DNA of 64,000 nt, taken from the NCBI RefSeq assembly GCF_000143535.2, contig NC_037318.1, forward strand, positions 2,108,001 through 2,172,000, given 5' to 3'. A model generated the notes under the pieces. It searched no databases. It was given only the letters and a program-made list of their open reading frames with translations, and was not told where the DNA came from. The translations under genes and the position numbers were made by a program. This stretch comes from Botrytis cinerea B05.10 (taxonomy: Eukaryota > Ascomycota > Leotiomycetes > Helotiales > Sclerotiniaceae). Shown piece after piece: positions 43,578-58,300 of this stretch (positions within the stretch are counted from its first letter, which is position 1; every line of letters starts with the position of its first letter).

Positions 43578-46500
43578 GACTTAACTAGCATGCTCTAGTA
43601 TTATAGCAGATATGGATACACACACGTCGTGCTTTATTCAACTCATGACCAATCTCCTTGTCAGCGGTGCAGGCCGTTCTTTCAGATTTCGACAAGTTGA
43701 AAGTCGCGTCTGCGTCGCGTCACTGATAATGCTTGCAGACACGAACATCACGGGATGACGATTTTTGAACGCTCTTCCATTTTGGTTGTTTCTATTTTGG
43801 GTATTAGGTAAGCGCTGGGGGCGGCATTTACGTTGCGATCGACAGCCATCCAATTTAGATGAAACTTTTTTACGACTACTTGCACTTAAATTCTACTTGT
43901 GATTACATGCTGGACGACAAGAGGACGGTTTGTAGAGATCTTCATTAAAAGGTTGGGTTTTTGAGATTTATTTGATGAGTATGTGTCAATCTCGAGAGTG
44001 CAGTACCGTTCTGCATACTCCACGAGTCCACCATCAACAACAGATCGACTGCCATGTCTCCATGGTTTAGATCCGTCCCCTGCTCCACCACGGATCTAAC
44101 AAGTCCCTGCGCTTCCGTTTTACTTCCAATTTGATGCAGATGTCAAACGTCCATATGTACAACTTTTCGATGGTCCGGATCGGATGTTAGCCATCCTGCC
44201 AAGAGGGAGTCTAAGCTTCGCGTTGGATTTGTGAGGAACAATCTTCTTATGCATGCTAATTTTATCTGGACGGAGCAGCAACTACCTTCGCCTCCAAGGT
44301 GCTTGAGAAATGAAATGAGAGAGTTTTGCAGAGGGCGTTGATCGTTGTGGATGTCGGTTGACGACACACACTACCCCTCTCTTAAGATTAAAAAGATTAA
44401 AAAGATTAATTAACGATCCCTTGGCCGTACATCTTTCTGTATCATGCATATTGTGCTTTCTTCACCATCCACACGATGCATGCATGCATCTCGCTCTGTC
44501 TAAACCCCGAGTGGTACCTGCCTAGTATCGATAGCTGGTTTCGGATGGCTATATATAAAAAGGGATGAGTGAGGTGAGGTGGGTGATCAGTGTAAATGCA
44601 AGGCTTTATCCAGTCGGCTAGGAGAGAGGAGAGAGGAGAGAGGAGAGAGGAAAGAGAGATCTACGGAGTACGGAGTTATGCTGAAAGGTCCAGCCACCAA
44701 TAATGAAATAAATTGTTTGGTGTTGTGTTGTGTTTGGTTGATGGAGCAGATGGATCAAATGGCCCCTCGGTCGGGTGCAAATTATATATATCTTTTCCCA
44801 TTTCTTCTTGATGCAAACAGCAAAGTGCACCCACCTCACTTGCGTGCGTACACAATGGCAATGACAATGACAATGAGAATGAGACGTCTCCCACTGCTCA
44901 CGGTCAGATATGATATCCGAGGCCCTTTCTCCGAATCTCCTTTCTTCCTGCAAGAATTTACACCCTTTGTTCGGCCGAGTTTTCCAATCGACTCCAGCCC
45001 CAGCCATTTTATGAAATGTTTACGAGGGACATGCTGAGATAGACTGGTAAATTATTATCTAAGTGATACTGGTGTACCTACCATACGCCTACATATGTCA
45101 ATTTCTACTTTTTCTCTTGGTCTTCGTATCTATCCAATTTTTCGCATCCAAAAGAAATATCAAGTCGGGCAATCGAAACTCCGCATCTAATCTTGTAACA
45201 CACTCATCCAAAATACCTACCCATCTAGATAAAAGCTTCCTGGATATCGACATGCAGTGATACATCGAAAAGTCCCCTCGCTCCCCTCCCACAATGTCAT
45301 GACAAAGCTCAGCACAGTAACAAGGTCAGATCCGACATGGACAGCATGGACAATTCCTCCTTTCGAGAACAGCTGTTTGTTGATATTGAAGGTTAACCCC
45401 TGAACTTTGTTTCCAAAAGATGATTGGCGCAAATGTGAATCCTGGGTTTCTGGAGCACCCTCGCACCCTCCCCAGTCAGCCAATGTGCCTCGCAAGAACA
45501 TCTGGACATTTCAGCCCTCTTCAGAAATTGCAAGGCGGTACGATCCAGGCACAGTGGATGTACACTGGGCGAGTGAGTGAGCGGGAATGAACGTGAGTAT
45601 CAACATTTTGGATCTTTTCCGCCTCTCCGTCCAATGCAATCCTACGAGGCTTAGTTTACATTCAGGTGTGTTTTGCCTAGGCATGTACGGAGTTTGACTG
45701 TTTGTTCTGGATTCCGTATGTTGCGGCACTTGGCCAGTACGATCTGATAGACCTCTCCCTCTCTCTCTCCCCCTCCCTCTCCCTATGTACTTGCAGCGTT
45801 CGGACACTCCCTTGCTCTCGCTGATTCGCAACCACCCAAGAGGACAAATCAACCATTTGTTTTGCGCGCATCCTTTCTGTTATGGCTTTCTCTCCTCCGT
45901 ATTCTCTTCCACCCACCCCAGCCAGCCTTTCTTCATTGTACCTAGCGACCGACTTTTGACTTTGGTGAAGCATGGAAAATGCGTGATATGATGTACGAAC
46001 GGCTCTAGTCTCACATCACTCACATGCTGCTATTATCTATTATCTATTATACATTATTATTATCCATTCTCCATTATCCATTATCCATTATCCGCTCTCC
46101 GCTCTCCGAATTTCGTCGGTTTCATGTGGCGTTTGCTGCTCTTTTAGCTGTTGCTCAATAAGCATTTTACGAACTCCTCCTACCCCCGGGACTTCCTGAA
46201 CATTTCATTCACCTGCTCTCAAACCCAACTCAAACCAACCCGTAAACTCCGTCCCTCTTCCTTTCTTTCCTCTCAACATCAACAAACCACCACCCTTTCT
46301 CGAAACTTCACCAGATCTTCAATCCCATCGCTCGTCCGTGTAGGGAATCTCGTCGTACACAATCTTTCAATTGCCCCATACAACCTTGCAAGGGTCAAAT
46401 ATTCAAAAAAAAACTACCGCCTATTCGCGATCTCCTGGCCGACTCTTCCGGTACCAAATTAAGTTGTCATAAGCGACCATTCTAAAAGTACCAGACCTTC

Positions 46501-46734
46501 TACGAGTCCTGTGTGGACCTTTGTTATAACGATACTTCTTACCGTTGCTCGTCGATATTAATTTCGTCTCTGTCGAAAGTTCTAGTCGTGTCTCAATCGT
46601 TTCAATCGTCTCGTCTCTTTCACGAAATACCTTTCAACGTCTGAATTGACTCAAACACTGGCGGACATATTCGCCTTGCCTGCGGGCTCTTGCCTCAAAC
46701 TGGGCTTCCGCCCCAATCACAAACGATCGCAATC
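43578..46734. other. Divergent intergenic spacer
   Basis: This 3.2-kb stretch lies between the CANIN-like gene (-) and the P4-ATPase (+). It contains GAGAGGA repeats (44622-44655), a CAATGA run near 44852-44880 and ATTATCC/ATTATCT repeats near 46031-46090. The last 600 bp is pyrimidine-rich and probably the P4-ATPase leader. A frame at 46151-46462 opens with TTG and is not called. Confidence 0.5.
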
Positions 46735-49700
46735 ATGCCGGACGTCGACATGTACGCAGAACCCGAGGAGGATGCACCTGAGCCAGTGACGAGGCGAATG
46801 AGATGGGCCACACAAAGAGTGCCCGCCAAAGGTAGTGATAAAAAGAGGATATCGATAATGGATCGATTGCATCCGCGTAAATCGCAAAGTAGTGAGAAGA
46901 GAGACTCTGCCGGCGCAAGTTCAATGGGAACGGATCTTGGCAGGATACAAGAAGAACAACCAAATGAACAGGCGGAGGATGAACAGGCGGAGGATGACGA
47001 TAATGACGGTCAAGGACCTAGAAAGGTTTTCTTTAATCTTTCGTTGCCACGGGACGCGATCGACGAGTCGGGTCACCCCTTGGTGCATTATAAACGAAAC
47101 AAAATCAGAACTGCAAAATACACCCCTTTGAGTTTCATACCGAAGAATATTTGGTTTCAATTCCACAACATCGCGAACGTGTATTTCTTGTTTTTGATCA
47201 TTCTCACCGTAAGTTCAGGGTTTTTAGACTGCATATGTGAGGCTGATGATTCGTATAGATCTTTAGTATTTTTGGTGCATCTAATCCAGGTCTCAACGCT
47301 GTTCCCTTGATTGTTATTGTCGCGATTACAGCCATCAAAGATGGAATTGAAGATTATCGCAGAACCATTCTCGACAATGAATTGAACAATTCGCCCGTTC
47401 ATCGCCTTGTTGACTGGAACAATGTAAACGTCAGCGACGATGATATTTCACTATGGAGGAGAATCAAAAAGGCTACTTCACGCTGGATTGTAAGAACACT
47501 TAAGAAAATGAAGAAAGACAAAAAGCTGCCTGGCGAGGTGTATGCCCAACGTGCTATGGACGTGGATGAGCCTCGGCCCTCTTTCGAGTCAAGGGCTGCG
47601 CGAGACGACATTCAAATGACACCTGTGCCTTCGCCCCTTCCACGAGATGGCGAGCTTGATGTTCCGGATCGCCCAATGACGGCTTTCTCTTACGATGCTA
47701 GCGGAAAAGCCCCTGCGGAGAAGAATTTCGGAAGTTTGATCAACCGCAACAATCCAGTAACTGGACAACCCAGATTTCATCAAGATTATTGGAAGAACGT
47801 GCAAGTTGGAGATTTCGTTCGTATCTACAACGACGACCAGATCCCAGCAGATATTGTGATTTTATCTACCTCTGACCCCGATGGAGCTTGCTACGTTGAA
47901 ACGAAAAATTTGGATGGAGAGACGAACTTAAAGGTACGACATGCTCTTCGCAGTGGTCGAAGCATTAAACACGCTCGCGATTGTGAACGAACGGAGTTCA
48001 TTATTGACAGCGAAGCACCCCACCCCAATCTTTATCAATACAGTGGTGTGGCTCGTTGGACGCAATACAATGGAAAGGATGGACCAGGCGAGGAGATGGT
48101 TGAGCCGATCTCAATTAACAACTTGCTTCTTCGTGGATGCAATCTCAGAAATACGGATTGGATTCTCGGAGTTGTCGTATTCACAGGTTTTGACACCAAG
48201 ATCATGTTGAACTCTGGAATTACTCCAAGTAAACGCTCACGTATCGCCCGGGAACTCAATTGGAATGTCGTTTACAATTTCATTCTTCTGTTCACCATTT
48301 GTTTCGCTTCTGGTCTTGTCCAAGGTATCATTTGGGGACAAGGCAATAATACCATTGAATTTTTTGAATTTGGTTCTATTGGTGGCACCCCGGCACTTGA
48401 TGGTTTCATCACCTTTTGGGCTGCTCTTATTCTGTTCCAGAATTTGGTACCAATTTCATTGTACATCACGATTGAAATCATCAAGACTTGTCAAGCGTTC
48501 TTCATCTACAGCGACAGCGAAATGTATTACGAGAAACTCGATTATCCTTGCACGCCTAAATCGTGGAATATCTCTGATGATTTGGGACAGATCGAGTATA
48601 TCTTTTCCGACAAAACTGGAACTCTAACCCAGAACGTCATGGAATTCAAAAAGGCCAGCATAAACGGAGTTCCCTACGGAGAAGCATACACTGAAGCTCA
48701 GGCTGGTATGCAAAAGCGTCAAGGTATCGATGTTGAAAAAGAAGGCGCAAGAGCTAGACAGCAGATTGCTGCAGCGCGTGCTAAAATGCTAGTCGATGTC
48801 AGAAAACTGCATGACAATCCGTACCTGCACGATGATGACTTGACTTTCATTGCTCCTGATTTCGTTACCGATCTCGCTGGTGAAAGTGGTAAGGAACAAC
48901 AAGACGCCAATTATCAATTCATGTTAGCTCTCGCTCTCTGTCACTCGGTTATTTCGGAAACCACACCAGGAGATCCTCCCAAGATTGAATTCAGAGCTCA
49001 GTCGCCTGATGAAGCAGCCTTGGTTGCTACAGCCCGTGATGTTGGTTTCACTGTTCTCGGAAACTCGCCAAATGGTATTTTATTGAACATTCAAGGCGAG
49101 GATAGAGAATATAGGGTTCTAAATCAACTCGAATTCAACTCGACCAGAAAGAGAATGAGTGCCATTATCCGTATGCCAGACAATAGAATCATACTGTTCT
49201 GTAAAGGGGCAGATAGTATAATATATTCTCGCTTAAAGCGAGGAGAGCAACCAGAGTTGCGTCGTACGACAGCGGAACATCTGGAGATGTTTGCAAGAGA
49301 AGGTTTACGTACTCTTTGTATCGCGCAAAGAGAGCTTGGTGAGCAGGAATATCAAGATTGGAACCGCGAGCACGAGATCGCGGCCGCTGCCATCCAGGAC
49401 CGTGAAGATAAGCTGGAAGCAGTATCAGACGCTATTGAACGTGACCTTACCCTTCTTGGAGGTACAGCTATCGAGGATCGACTACAAGAGGGCGTGCCTG
49501 ATACTATTGCACTTCTCGCCGAAGCCGGTATTAAGCTCTGGGTTCTCACTGGTGACAAAGTCGAGACGGCCATCAACATCGGATTTTCATGCAACTTACT
49601 CAATAATGACATGGAACTTATTGTTTTCAAGATCGAAGATGAACAGATTTCTACCGCCGAAGCAGAACTTGACAAGCACTTGGCAGCTTTCAAACTCACC

Positions 49701-51285
49701 GGTTCTGACGCGGAGCTCAAAGCCGCCAAGAAGAATCACGAGCCACCAGCGCCAACTCATGCTATTGTCATTGATGGCGACTCTCTCAAGCTTGTATTAG
49801 ACGACTCACTGCGACAAAAATTCCTTCTCCTGTGTAAAGAATGCAAGTCAGTTCTGTGTTGTCGAGTCAGCCCTGCTCAAAAAGCTGCTGTTGTGGCAAT
49901 GGTCAAAGGTGGCTTGGACGTTATGACTTTGTCTATTGGTGATGGCGCAAATGATGTTGCTATGATTCAAGAGGCAGACGTTGGAGTTGGTATTGCTGGT
50001 GAAGAAGGTAGACAAGCTGTGATGTCTTCCGATTATGCTATTGGTCAATTCCGTTTCTTGCAACGACTCGTGTTAGTCCATGGACGATGGTCATATCGCA
50101 GATTAGGAGAAACCATTGCCAACTTCTTTTACAAGAACGTCGTATGGACTTTTACAATTTTCTGGTACCAGATCTTCGCAAATTTCGATATGACATATCT
50201 TTACGATTACACGTACATTCTCTTATTCAACTTGGCTTTTACATCTGTGCCTGTCATCTTCATGGGTGTTTTGGATCAAGACGTTTCAGACAAGGTCTCT
50301 CTTGCGGTTCCTCAGCTCTATAGACGAGGCATTGAGCGAAAGGAATGGACCCAAAAGAAGTTCTGGTGAGTATAAATGAATCCCACTCTGATATAAACAA
50401 CTAACACAGTGTAGGCTTTACATGATCGATGGTTTGTACCAATCTGTCATGATTTTTTTCATGGCATATTGCTTGTTTGACTCTGGCACTTTTGTTAGTT
50501 CAAGCGGCCAAAATATTGATGACCGGGAGCGATTTGGAGTTTACGTAGCACCTGCAGCCGTCGTCGCCATCAACGTATACATCCTAATCAACACCTACCG
50601 ATGGGATTGGCTCATGGTCCTTTTGGTCACCATAAGTATTCTCTTGGTATGGTTCTGGACTGGCGTTTATTCATCTTTCACCTCGTCGGAATTTTTTTAC
50701 AAAGCCGCCGCCGAAGTTTTCGCACAAGCCACCTTCTGGGCAGTCACATGTCTTTCTGTAGTCATCGCCCTTTTACCACGGTTTGCTATCAAAGCTGTGC
50801 AAAAAGTTTACTTCCCATACGATGTCGACATCATCCGCGAACAAGTTCGTCAAGGCAAGTTTGATTATCTTGATAAGTCCGATGAGCGCATGGACGCAAT
50901 GTCCAAGGATGGTTCATCGGCATCTTCCTCTGAGATCACGAAGCCGAGTAAGCACATCCACTATCCGAGCATTGATGAAGACCAACGACCCATTTACCCT
51001 CCTTCAGTTGCTCCGACGAACACCACACACAATCCTCGAAGTCAAAACGGTAGCGACGGAACCGACTTTACAAGACATAGAGGTTCGATGGACCAGCTTG
51101 GTCCTCGGGTCTCCGTTGACAAGCCACGACCCTCCTTCGATAGATTGCGAACGTCGTGCGATCGAGTTAGACAAAGTTTTGAGGCTAGTAACGACTTTAC
51201 TTCGGCAGCCCTTTTGACACGCTTAGAATCAAGTCAATCATTTGGGCCACTAAAAAGTAGGAGGAACGAAGACATTTCACAATGA
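46735..51285 (+). CDS. P4-type ATPase, Dnf1/Dnf2-like phospholipid flippase
   Basis: Exons 46735-47208, 47259-50365 and 50415-51285 (introns 50 and 49 bp) give 1483 aa. P-type landmarks: DGET at residues 377-380 (actuator), the PISLYITIEIIKTCQAF helix 4 typical of lipid flippases, phosphorylation motif D609-KTGTLTQN, the KGADS nucleotide-binding site, and GDGAND near 1053. Ten helices follow the P4 plan, with a conserved FFYKNVVWTF after the hinge. The acidic N-terminus has an EQAED duplication (15-bp repeat). The Dnf1/2 (plasma membrane/endosome) assignment comes from its long N-terminal cytosolic region and overall resemblance, rather than Drs2 or Neo1. Such flippases move phosphatidylcholine or phosphatidylethanolamine to the inner leaflet with a Cdc50-type partner and matter for hyphal growth. 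Confidence 0.92.
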
Positions 51286-52386
51286 TACCCGAATATCATA
51301 TTCACTCTTTTCCAAACTGGGAGACTGCGACGAACTGTACCATACACTTTCCTTTTCTTTTGTTGATACAGGAGATATTAAGCATAATGATCTGCAGGAG
51401 CGATCTACGACCTTTGTGTTCTACATTTGGTTTTCTTTTGCATTGGTGTTATAGGCGTTTTAAATGACATGAAAAGGCACTAGGCCATCTTATCTTGTTT
51501 TGTTTTTGCTTTCGAAGTTCTTTTTGCTGGTGAGGGCATGTTGGTTTTGGGAGATAGTTTTAGATCTTCACTTCTGATGGTGTATACTCAGCAGTGATAG
51601 TAGGATCCGTGGTCCATTTGTATATAGCGATTGCAAAACAAACAAGTGCACAGAGCTTCAATATAGAGAGCAGTATAATCTAACTTATCATTTATTTACT
51701 TTGATGATTGCTGTGACTTGCCCTGAGCCACGAAAATTGTAGATTGTAGAATGATTAGAGTTTTGTGATTTGACATGAGCTTCATTGGACTTCTGACTGA
51801 AGTACCCAGTGATGGTAATACGTGACGGTTTTGTTTCAGAGTTTAGAAATGGAGTAATAATAGGATTAACATACTATCGGCGTTCGAAGGATGTCAAGCA
51901 GTCTTTACTATTAGTCCCCTGTAAACCGATTGACCTCAGATAACAAATTCACAGCCTTGTATGCGAGGCTACTGATAAAATCAATCTAAGTAAAATCCAC
52001 GTGAAATGGCTTTAGTTCTACGCGATGCGCGTTAACACTTTCAGTACCAGCCCTTACCTCAATTTTTCTACTTTTCGTACATGAGATACATCAATTGTGT
52101 AAATGTTCTCTGAATTTGATTGCAATAGTATACGGTATATCAACTCCACAAGTTTGATTGTCAATTTGCCAAAACTTGCGCTTCGTATTCACTTTCTTTA
52201 ACGATTTCAAAACTTCAAAAGGCGACCACTTTCTTCGGGTGCTAAGACTTGCAGTACCTCCCAGCATTTAACTTTCCATAAATTCATTTCTAATACTTTC
52301 TGTAAACTATATTTATCCATATCAATCTTGATTTTCTAAATACTCACGTTTGAATCGTATGCTCAGCTTATGAAACATCCGCAACT
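51286..52386. other. Intergenic between P4-ATPase and SEN1
   Basis: A 1.1-kb tandem spacer. No open frame, repeat or RNA gene stands out. It should hold the 3' end of the flippase transcript and the SEN1 promoter. Confidence 0.55.
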
Positions 52387-55300
52387 ATGCCTGATGAAGC
52401 AGATATCATGGACGAGCTCCACGGGCTCCACGGGTTTGTACTACGAGTTGCTCTTATGTTTATGATCAATACTAAAAATTGTTGATAGGGAACTGAAGAG
52501 CTTTCCTGCCGATGCCCATTGGTTTTGCCCCAAGCGGAATGACGAAGACTATGTCGACTATTCGCATCCAGACGACGCCGAGGAGGATATGAGCGCCGAA
52601 ACCAAGAAGGAGCTCATACAGGATGCTCAGCGGAGACAGAATATTGCATATAAGTTCTCTCTCACTATAGGATTAGATCGTGATGCTGGGGGGACGATGG
52701 TAGAAGGCTACCTGGAACGTTTGAATAAGCTTCTGATGTGCTGTGATAAATGTGTGCATAATTGGCATATAGGTCGTAAGGCATATCTCAAGGAACTAGC
52801 AGAGTAATACCTCACGATATGCACTTGATCTTGATACTAACATGTCTCAGGAATTTCGACGATGAAACGGTTGCAGCGCTCTCAAGTCGCCTTAATGTCC
52901 TCGACTTTCAGCGTATAGATAATGGGTTAGAAAGAAGCAAGAAAGTTATATCCGAAGTGGAATCTCCCATGAGGACGCAGAAACTGCTAGCTGGCTACGA
53001 CTCCTCCCTTCTACTGTCCCTTTACGAATCGCTTTGTTGCGTCGACTACCACAAATCCGCAGATAACCTTTCGAAACACTTCGATTTCGTCTTTGAAGAG
53101 ATACAAGCAAAGAAAGTTCTGAGAATAAGTGACATACTGCCAGCTACAGGCCGTTTCCTATTCGACAAAAACCCCATCAGACAGCGTTTCGCGAGATGTG
53201 CCTGGCAGAAAGCTACTACAATGCTCACATCCACATCATTCGACTGGGTCGTACATGACGCATTGTCGGACGCAATAGCTTCTGTGACGCAGGGAAACTA
53301 CGATTACGAGGATATCATACGATTTTGGGAGGGATTTCTTTTGATTTTAGAAAAGCTTGATGAACATTTGATAACACACTCTCTCCGGGCAATGGAAGTT
53401 CAACCAAGTGTGTACATACTTGCACTCAATCACTTAAGCTGTAAATCGGAAAGAATCAATAAGTTAGTCATCGAAGCGCTTAGAGGTTTGCTCAAGAAGT
53501 CACCGAAGAACTTCTGGGCCGCATTTGCTACAATATCACCAGCTGTCGTTGCAGAGAACATACTCAGATCTTGGGGCGTTAAAGAAAAACTGCAAACAAT
53601 AAAATTTGAAGACCCTGAAACTTCTTTTATTTTGGCATGGTTACCTGAACTCGTGGAGTCACTTCCTTCTGATCGTCAATACGATGTCTGCAGTTTCGTT
53701 CTCAGATTTCTGGGAGGTTATCAGACCTCAGAACACCCAGAGAATACCCAGCTCGCTTGTCGTTGTGCTGCGCTCGATACTCTCCGTGCGACCTTGAGCA
53801 CCTTTGTCGATTCTGAGTACATCATCAATCCGTCAACGTCTCTCATATTCATCAACAACATTATGGGACTTGTTGACGACTACAAGGAGACGATCACAGA
53901 GTCTGCTGATTTAAAGGTGGAAAACACTACACACCAAGAAATGAGAAGACTTGGTATGCTAGTCATAAGAGATGCTTTGGCCCTCGACTGCAAAGCTTTG
54001 AGCGCAGAGTTCCAAGCTCTTGCAGGGGACATTCCGATACAACAGGGTCTCCGAAGTCATTCCCAGCCAATTTGGCAAGGTGTTCTTGACATATTTCGAC
54101 CAGGAAATGTAGATTTAGCCAAAAGTATTCTGGCGGCAACGACACACCTTACCGGATTAGATGAACTCACACCAAAATCAAAGAAACTGCCGCTTCCTTC
54201 CTCCCATCTACAATACAATAAGGATTTCCGTCAACTCACTGAGAACGTGTCAAGAATCTTTGAGCGACTCAGCGATTTTAATGCATCTCATTTAATCGAG
54301 ATGTATCGAGATACTCAGACCTCTCGGCCACTGTTTGCAGCCCTGATGTCTGCTGACCAACAGATCTTTGAGGCTGCTGTTGAGGTTGTCAAAGCTGCAA
54401 CAGATCAAATAAGCAAGCGTGAAGCAATGTCGAGCTTGTTAGAGCAGGCATTTGTGCCGATGTTGAACTCGTTGACATTTGCTGTTGTCCGGATTACAAA
54501 GGCCAAAAATTTCTCCCCTGTTCCATATCTATTCAAGGTTGGGCGAGACACGCTGGATGCTCTCTGTGGAAACACGGGATTTTTAAGAACTCATCCGTCT
54601 TTAGATTCTACAGAGCGAGGCGCCGTAATGTCTTGGTGGGTCAATCAGTGGCGTGCCCTTGATGCGGCATTTGCCAACACGGAAGCTTGGGGAGGTCGTG
54701 TTCAACTTCCTAAGGAAACTCTGCAAGACTTTTGTCGGGATGGCATGGAATATGCAGAATCCTTGTTTGATAAGAACAGTGTCATTGCTTCGGCCCTATG
54801 CGAGTCTTCTCACTCATCTCATGCCCTGTCATCAGGCTATACATCGACAAAAACTGCACTAAAGAAAGTATTGCAAGTCGTTTGCTTGAACGTGAACGGC
54901 CTAACAATGATGCTGAGGCTGAGAGATATCTATTTGGTCAGTGTGATCACTAGTCTCTTGGGAAAACTTCTTCGATCATTGGCAGAGTTTGATGTTGAGG
55001 TGCATGAGTATTCGCTTAGTTTTATTCAAGATGCGTGCTTAAATGAGGGTGAGAAGGGATATAGAAAGACAAATCTTACTAATCAACAAAAAGCTGAGTT
55101 GCGCGCTGCCCTTGACGAACATAAAGGTGTGGAAATTATAGAGAGTTATTCTACAACGGCTCAGAAACAACAATCAAGAATCGATTCGTGGTCTAAGTCA
55201 GCAGGAGGCGTAAAACATGAGCCAACGTTCAGTGTCAAGGGACGGCAAACTCAAACCTCGCTCGATACTTGGTCGAAGGCTGGAGATGGCAAAACATATG

Positions 55301-58300
55301 AGCCAGTCATTACTCAATCCAATAAAGCTTCTCAGTCACCCTTTACGCTTTCTGAGCATAATAAGAGTATTATAGAAAAAATGAGAGCGCAACCACCGCT
55401 AAAGACCGCCAAAGCTACTGAAGATTGGAAGGACAAACGCCGTAGAGATGAAGAAGAGAAAAAGAGGCGTAATGCAGCAGCTATTGCTCAAGCGAAAGCC
55501 CTTCGTGCTCCAGCAGCCTTAGTCAAGGGTGAGGGATCTGGTCTAAAAAACTTAAGCGGTGTCGCAGGTAAAGATCATGCGCCTGTTCGAAGTGAGATAA
55601 TGGTGGGATCTTCAGACGAAGATTCGGATGATGATGATGAAGATGATGGTTCCGACACGAAGTTTCTTTTCACTAAAAGTCGAGAGGCTTCAAACAAAGT
55701 CAGGGAGTACGAGGAAAGTAGAAAAAAGGCACTCCTACAAGCCACTGGTCCAGTACGAAAGACCAAGAAGGTTTACTCAAAGAAAGATCTTCGTGCTCGT
55801 TTGGAGCCAAATATGGACATTATATATCTCGAGCTTCTCAATTGGGATATCTTTCATGAGGGCGAAGATCCCCCAAGCAATAATGTTTGCAAAAAGATTG
55901 CAAGTAGCTTCCTCGACCTCGGTCTCTATAAAGAGACATTCAAGCCCTTGCTCATATCGGAAGTATGGCGTTCTTTACTAACAGCCAAAGAAGAGAACCA
56001 ATTCAAACCCATTGAAATAAAGGTTTTGAATCGTCTGTCTGTTGATAAATTTATGGAAGTTAGTACGACTATGTCAATTTCCAATCAAAGAGACCTCATG
56101 GTGTACCAACAAGATATTGTACTCCTTTCCAAAAGCTCGAATCCACTTCAAGACAAACAAGCGCCACATTGTCTAGCCCGCGTTTTTAGAACAACCCGCA
56201 AGCGTGATGCAGTGGAAGTCACCTACAGAGTCAGTAGAGACATTAGCCCTGAGCTCTTGAATTGTTTCGTACCCAACGGTAAGTTGTATACTCTCAAAAT
56301 CACCGATATGACGACAACTTTGCGAGAGTTTGCAGCCTTGAGCAGTCTTGAATACTATGATTTGTGCACTGAGATTCTGGAGGCGAAGCCCTCTCCACTA
56401 CAAAAATATTCCGATGAAAAGGTCGCTTCGATGTCGAACAGGTATAAACTTAATAATGGGCAAGCTAAAGCGATTCTGTCCGCCAACGACAATGACGGGT
56501 TTACACTGATTCAAGGGTACGTATTGAGTTTTGTTCTACTTTAAATGATCTTTCTCTCTAACAGTACTAGTCCTCCGGGCTCTGGAAAGACGAAAACGAT
56601 TATCGCCATGGTAGGCGCCTTGCTATCTCAGGTGCTTCAGCAGCAAGCACAGCAAGTGGGCTTCAGACCGCAAGGCCAAAATCGCAGTGCGGGCGCTCAA
56701 GCACAAGCACAAGCGCCAAAGAAAAAGTTACTTATCTGCGCTCCCAGTAACGCTGCTGTTGATGAATTGGTCCTTCGGTTAAAGGAGGGAATTTTGCCTC
56801 TCAGTGGCTCGCATCAAAAGATTAACGTGATTCGTGTCGGGCGAAGTGATGCGATCAATTCTAGTGTCAAAGATGTGACACTGGACGAATTGGTGAGGAT
56901 CAAGCTCGAGGGGGACCAAGAATCTAAGAAGGGTCAATTGAATGATCGGGAGGTGCTTCACAGAGATGCAGGGCTTATCAAAGAGAGGCTCAGTGTTCTA
57001 AGACCTGAGATGGAAAAATGTCGTGCTACAGGCGACAAGACTTCGGAACTCAAACTGCAAAGGGAATTCGATGAGCTTAAGCGAAAGCAAGCCCACATAG
57101 GCAACAAAATCGATGAAGATAAAGAAAGCGACAACAAGGTGCGACAAAATGAGATCAGTAGACGCCATTTCACGCAGGAAATTATCGATGGCGCCCATGT
57201 TCTTTGTGCTACGCTCAGTGGATCTGGACACGATTTTCTAAGAAATGTAAACGTCGAGTTCGAAACAGTTATTATTGATGAAGCCGCTCAATGTATCGAA
57301 CTCAGCGCACTGATACCTCTTAAATACGGTGCCACGAAATGTATCTTAGTCGGAGATCCTGAACAATTGCCTCCAACAGTTCTCTCACGTCTGGCAAAGA
57401 GTTATGGCTACGAACAGAGTCTCTTCGTCCGGATGCAGCGAAATCATCCGGATGATGTCCATTTGCTCGATACCCAATATCGTATGCATCCTGAGATCAG
57501 TCGATTCCCAAGTCAACAATTTTATAACAGTCGTCTCATTGATGGTGATGGAATGGCACAATTACGGGTTCAGCCATGGCATGCAAGTTCGATTCTTGGA
57601 CCTTATCGGTTCTTTGATGTCGTGGGTGTTCAGAGCAAAGAAGCTAGAGGCCATTCCCTCATCAACGTTCCTGAGTTGAATGCTGCTATTCAGCTTTATC
57701 AACGACTGAAAACAGATTACAGGTCCTATGATTTCAGAGGTAAAATCGGTATCATAACTACCTATAAAGCTCAATTAAATGAGCTCAAACGACGTTTCGG
57801 TGCAAAATTTGGAGACGAAATCTTTGAAGAAATTGAATTTAATACGACCGATGCGTTCCAAGGTCGAGAGCGAGAGATCATCATATTTTCCTGTGTTCGT
57901 GCTAAGGCTGCAGGAGGTATTGGGTTTTTGAACGATATCAGACGTATGAATGTAGGTCTTACTAGAGCCAAATCTTCCTTGTGGGTTCTGGGAGACTCTA
58001 GGGCATTGGAACAAGGTGAATTCTGGAATAGGCTTATTCAGGATGCCAAAAGTCGTGAGAGATACACAAGTGGTGATATCATGGGATTGTTATCGAGGCC
58101 GACATCAAAGGATGCACCAGTGATAGACTATTCGAAAATATCCTCAGAAATAAACAGCAATATTTCTAGGTTTCCGTCTGAAAAAAGCGACAGCGATATC
58201 GACATGACAGATGCGCCGCAAAATCGAAGTTCTCGAGAATCGGTATCAGGTAGTAGTAGCACCACATCGGTCGATGGTAGGAATACACCAAACAACGTTG

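Noticed and set aside
46151..46462. 103-codon frame upstream of the P4-ATPase
   Set aside because: Opens at TTG and is Ser/Thr/Arg-rich; more likely leader sequence.
47157..49729. Long antisense frames inside the P4-ATPase gene
   Set aside because: Shadows of the conserved coding strand; no own domains.
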